Assembly (NCBI RefSeq): GCF_907164555.1
Contig: NZ_CAJQZC010000011.1
Coordinates: 1-64,000 of the forward strand
Reading direction: 5' to 3'
Length of the DNA stretch: 64,000 nt
Origin: Paraburkholderia saeva
GTDB lineage: Bacteria; Pseudomonadota; Gammaproteobacteria; Burkholderiales; Burkholderiaceae
Positions 63,135 to 64,000 of this stretch are shown here, piece after piece. A program made the position numbers and the translations under genes. Each line of letters begins with the position of its first letter. Position 1 is the stretch's first letter. The notes below the pieces were generated by a model that saw only the letters and a program-made list of their open reading frames with translations, did not search any database and was not told the DNA's origin.

Positions 63135-63379
63135 GCGCTGCGCGGCTTCTTTTTCTTTTCCCGCGTATCCAGTACCTGGCCGACCTTTTCTGCGAATAGG
63201 TCTAGGGTGTACTCGTCGATCGGTGGCGCCTTTTCTGCCTTCTGACCGCCGAAGCTCTCTTCCAAACGTGCAACCACCTCCGCGGTCATAGATCGCTTGT
63301 TTTTCTCCGCCGCCTTATCGATCCGGTCTTTCAGATCAGCGGGGATACGCAAATTAACTTGGGGTTCGTCTCGGGCCAT
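63131..63379 (-). CDS. Arc-type ribbon-helix-helix DNA-binding protein
   Basis: An 82-residue protein whose first 45 residues (QVNLRIPADLKDRIDKAAEK, then NKRSMTAEVVARLEESF) form an Arc/MetJ ribbon-helix-helix fold, a phage and plasmid repressor type. The C-terminal half is acidic, then Lys-rich (EKKKKPRSA). ATG at 63379; an earlier start at 63415 is possible. It is divergent from the ORF at 63481 and may repress both directions. Confidence 0.78.
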   Translation of the reverse strand: MARDEPQVNLRIPADLKDRIDKAAEKNKRSMTAEVVARLEESFGGQKAEKAPPIDEYTLDLFAEKVGQVLDTREKKKKPRSA

Positions 63380-63480
63380 GCGTACATCATCGCATAGCAC
63401 GGTGCTTGCAATCAATAGAGCACGGTGCTACATTGAATGTGTGCATCGCGATCAACGTCGATCAACCGAGGGAACCACCA

Positions 63481-64000
63481 TGAACCGAATTGATGCCGTG
63501 AAACCCGTTTCATTCCCCGCAGCAGGCGTCGAGGCTGCACGCCGCTGGCTGCTCTGTCCGAGCGCGAGCATGGCCGACTACCGCGACAGCGTCCTGGCCG
63601 ATTTGCTGAATGCATGCGATAAGGCGCAGCACGTCGCAGAGCACACGCGTGAGTTCCGCGACGGCTTTGCCGCGCGTATCGCGCAAGAGATTGCAATCCG
63701 GTCGACCGACGTCCACTGTCGGGCTCGGAAGGTTCCGCAGAGCTCCAGCCGATCGACTCGTCTGTGTTCGCCCCATTCAGCAGCGGGATGCGGGAAAGTC
63801 CCAAATACCTCAATTCACCAAGGCGATCGCGTCCGGAGCATATGGCTTCGCCGCATGGGAACCGCGGTCAAGATCTATTCAGACGGTTCTGCTGCTGTCT
63901 GTTGGGACGATGGCGACCCGCAGCCAGAAGGCCTTGCACACGGAAGGATGCCGCGACGCCTGCTCGAACTGATCGAGCCGCTGGCCCCCGCGCGGCAGGC
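63481..64000 (+). CDS. phage-type hypothetical protein, runs off the window
   Basis: An ORF starting at ATG 63481 (after GAGGGAACCACC) and still open at 64000, at least 173 codons. The first ~75 residues (MADYRDSVLADLLNACDK) and the last ~55 (VKIYSDGSAAVCWDDGDP, then GRMPRRLLELIEP) look protein-like. The middle (about 63708-63820) is unusually rich in Cys, Arg and Ser and may be out of frame, so this may be two fragments joined. No function assigned. Confidence 0.5.

Noticed and set aside
57500..64000. Attachment sites, integrase or tRNA at the edge of the mobile region
   Set aside because: I looked for direct repeats, a recombinase and a tRNA near 57,775 and found none, so no att site can be claimed.
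1..64000. CRISPR arrays, rRNA and tRNA genes
   Set aside because: No regularly spaced direct repeats and no cloverleaf- or rRNA-like stretches were recognised by eye.

Overview
The window is high-GC proteobacterial DNA whose gene content and order (a split paa cluster, rpe-gph-trpE-trpG-trpD-trpC, hemA-prfA-prmC-grxD-ubiX, ugpBAEC, galactarate dehydratase) fit the Burkholderiaceae, most likely Paraburkholderia, Caballeronia or Burkholderia. Bases 1 to about 57,770 look like ordinary, densely coded chromosome. The remainder is a decayed mobile-element segment. I saw no tRNA, rRNA or CRISPR array.

Region by region. (1) 123-6750 holds phenylacetate catabolism: an enoyl-CoA hydratase gene divergent from paaN-pcaF(paaJ)-paaG-paaI-paaK, with a PaaR-like palindrome in the divergent promoter. 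The ring epoxidase genes (paaABCDE) are not in the window. (2) 6924-8667 holds mltA, a small membrane protein and apaG. (3) 8862-16309 holds rpe, gph, a trp leader peptide with three Trp codons and an attenuator, trpEGDC, a CYTH-domain gene and ung. (4) 16460-22518 holds azoR, an M61/PDZ peptidase, dsbC, a UbiH-type hydroxylase and ychF. (5) 22908-27232 is the ugpBAEC glycerol-3-phosphate importer with a hairpin between ugpB and ugpA. (6) 27310-34654 holds a DUF3761 protein, ettA, an AsmA-like protein, a HAD phosphatase, an M24 aminopeptidase, a small membrane protein and a response regulator without a kinase. (7) 34769-39234 is hemA-prfA-prmC-grxD-ubiX. (8) 39385-50928 holds a LigB-type dioxygenase, an APC permease, a cold-shock gene with a strong promoter and long leader, an Hsp70-like ATPase, two MFS transporters (one divergent from a TetR regulator with two operator-like palindromes), a nitroreductase, a DUF1415 protein, a methyltransferase and an orphan. 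(9) 50995-57668 holds a FadR-type regulator divergent from galactarate/altronate dehydratase, a flavoprotein, a methyltransferase, an ankyrin protein and a dihaem cytochrome c.

At about 57,775 the last ~34 codons of a PQQ-dependent dehydrogenase (minus strand) abut a Toprim primase-like gene that lacks its N-terminus. The following 6 kb is a mosaic of incomplete phage-type genes: a RepA-like ATPase joined near 58,840 to a terminase small-subunit-like gene without its N-terminus, an LprI/DUF1311 fragment, a cluster of palindromes, uncharacterised membrane proteins, a possible cysteine hydrolase, an Arc-type repressor coupled to a membrane coiled-coil protein, and a phage-like ORF running off the end. 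It is either a deletion-riddled prophage or island, or an assembly chimera; the sequence alone cannot decide. The best candidates for new biology are the 60,066-62,424 divergent module and the trp leader.
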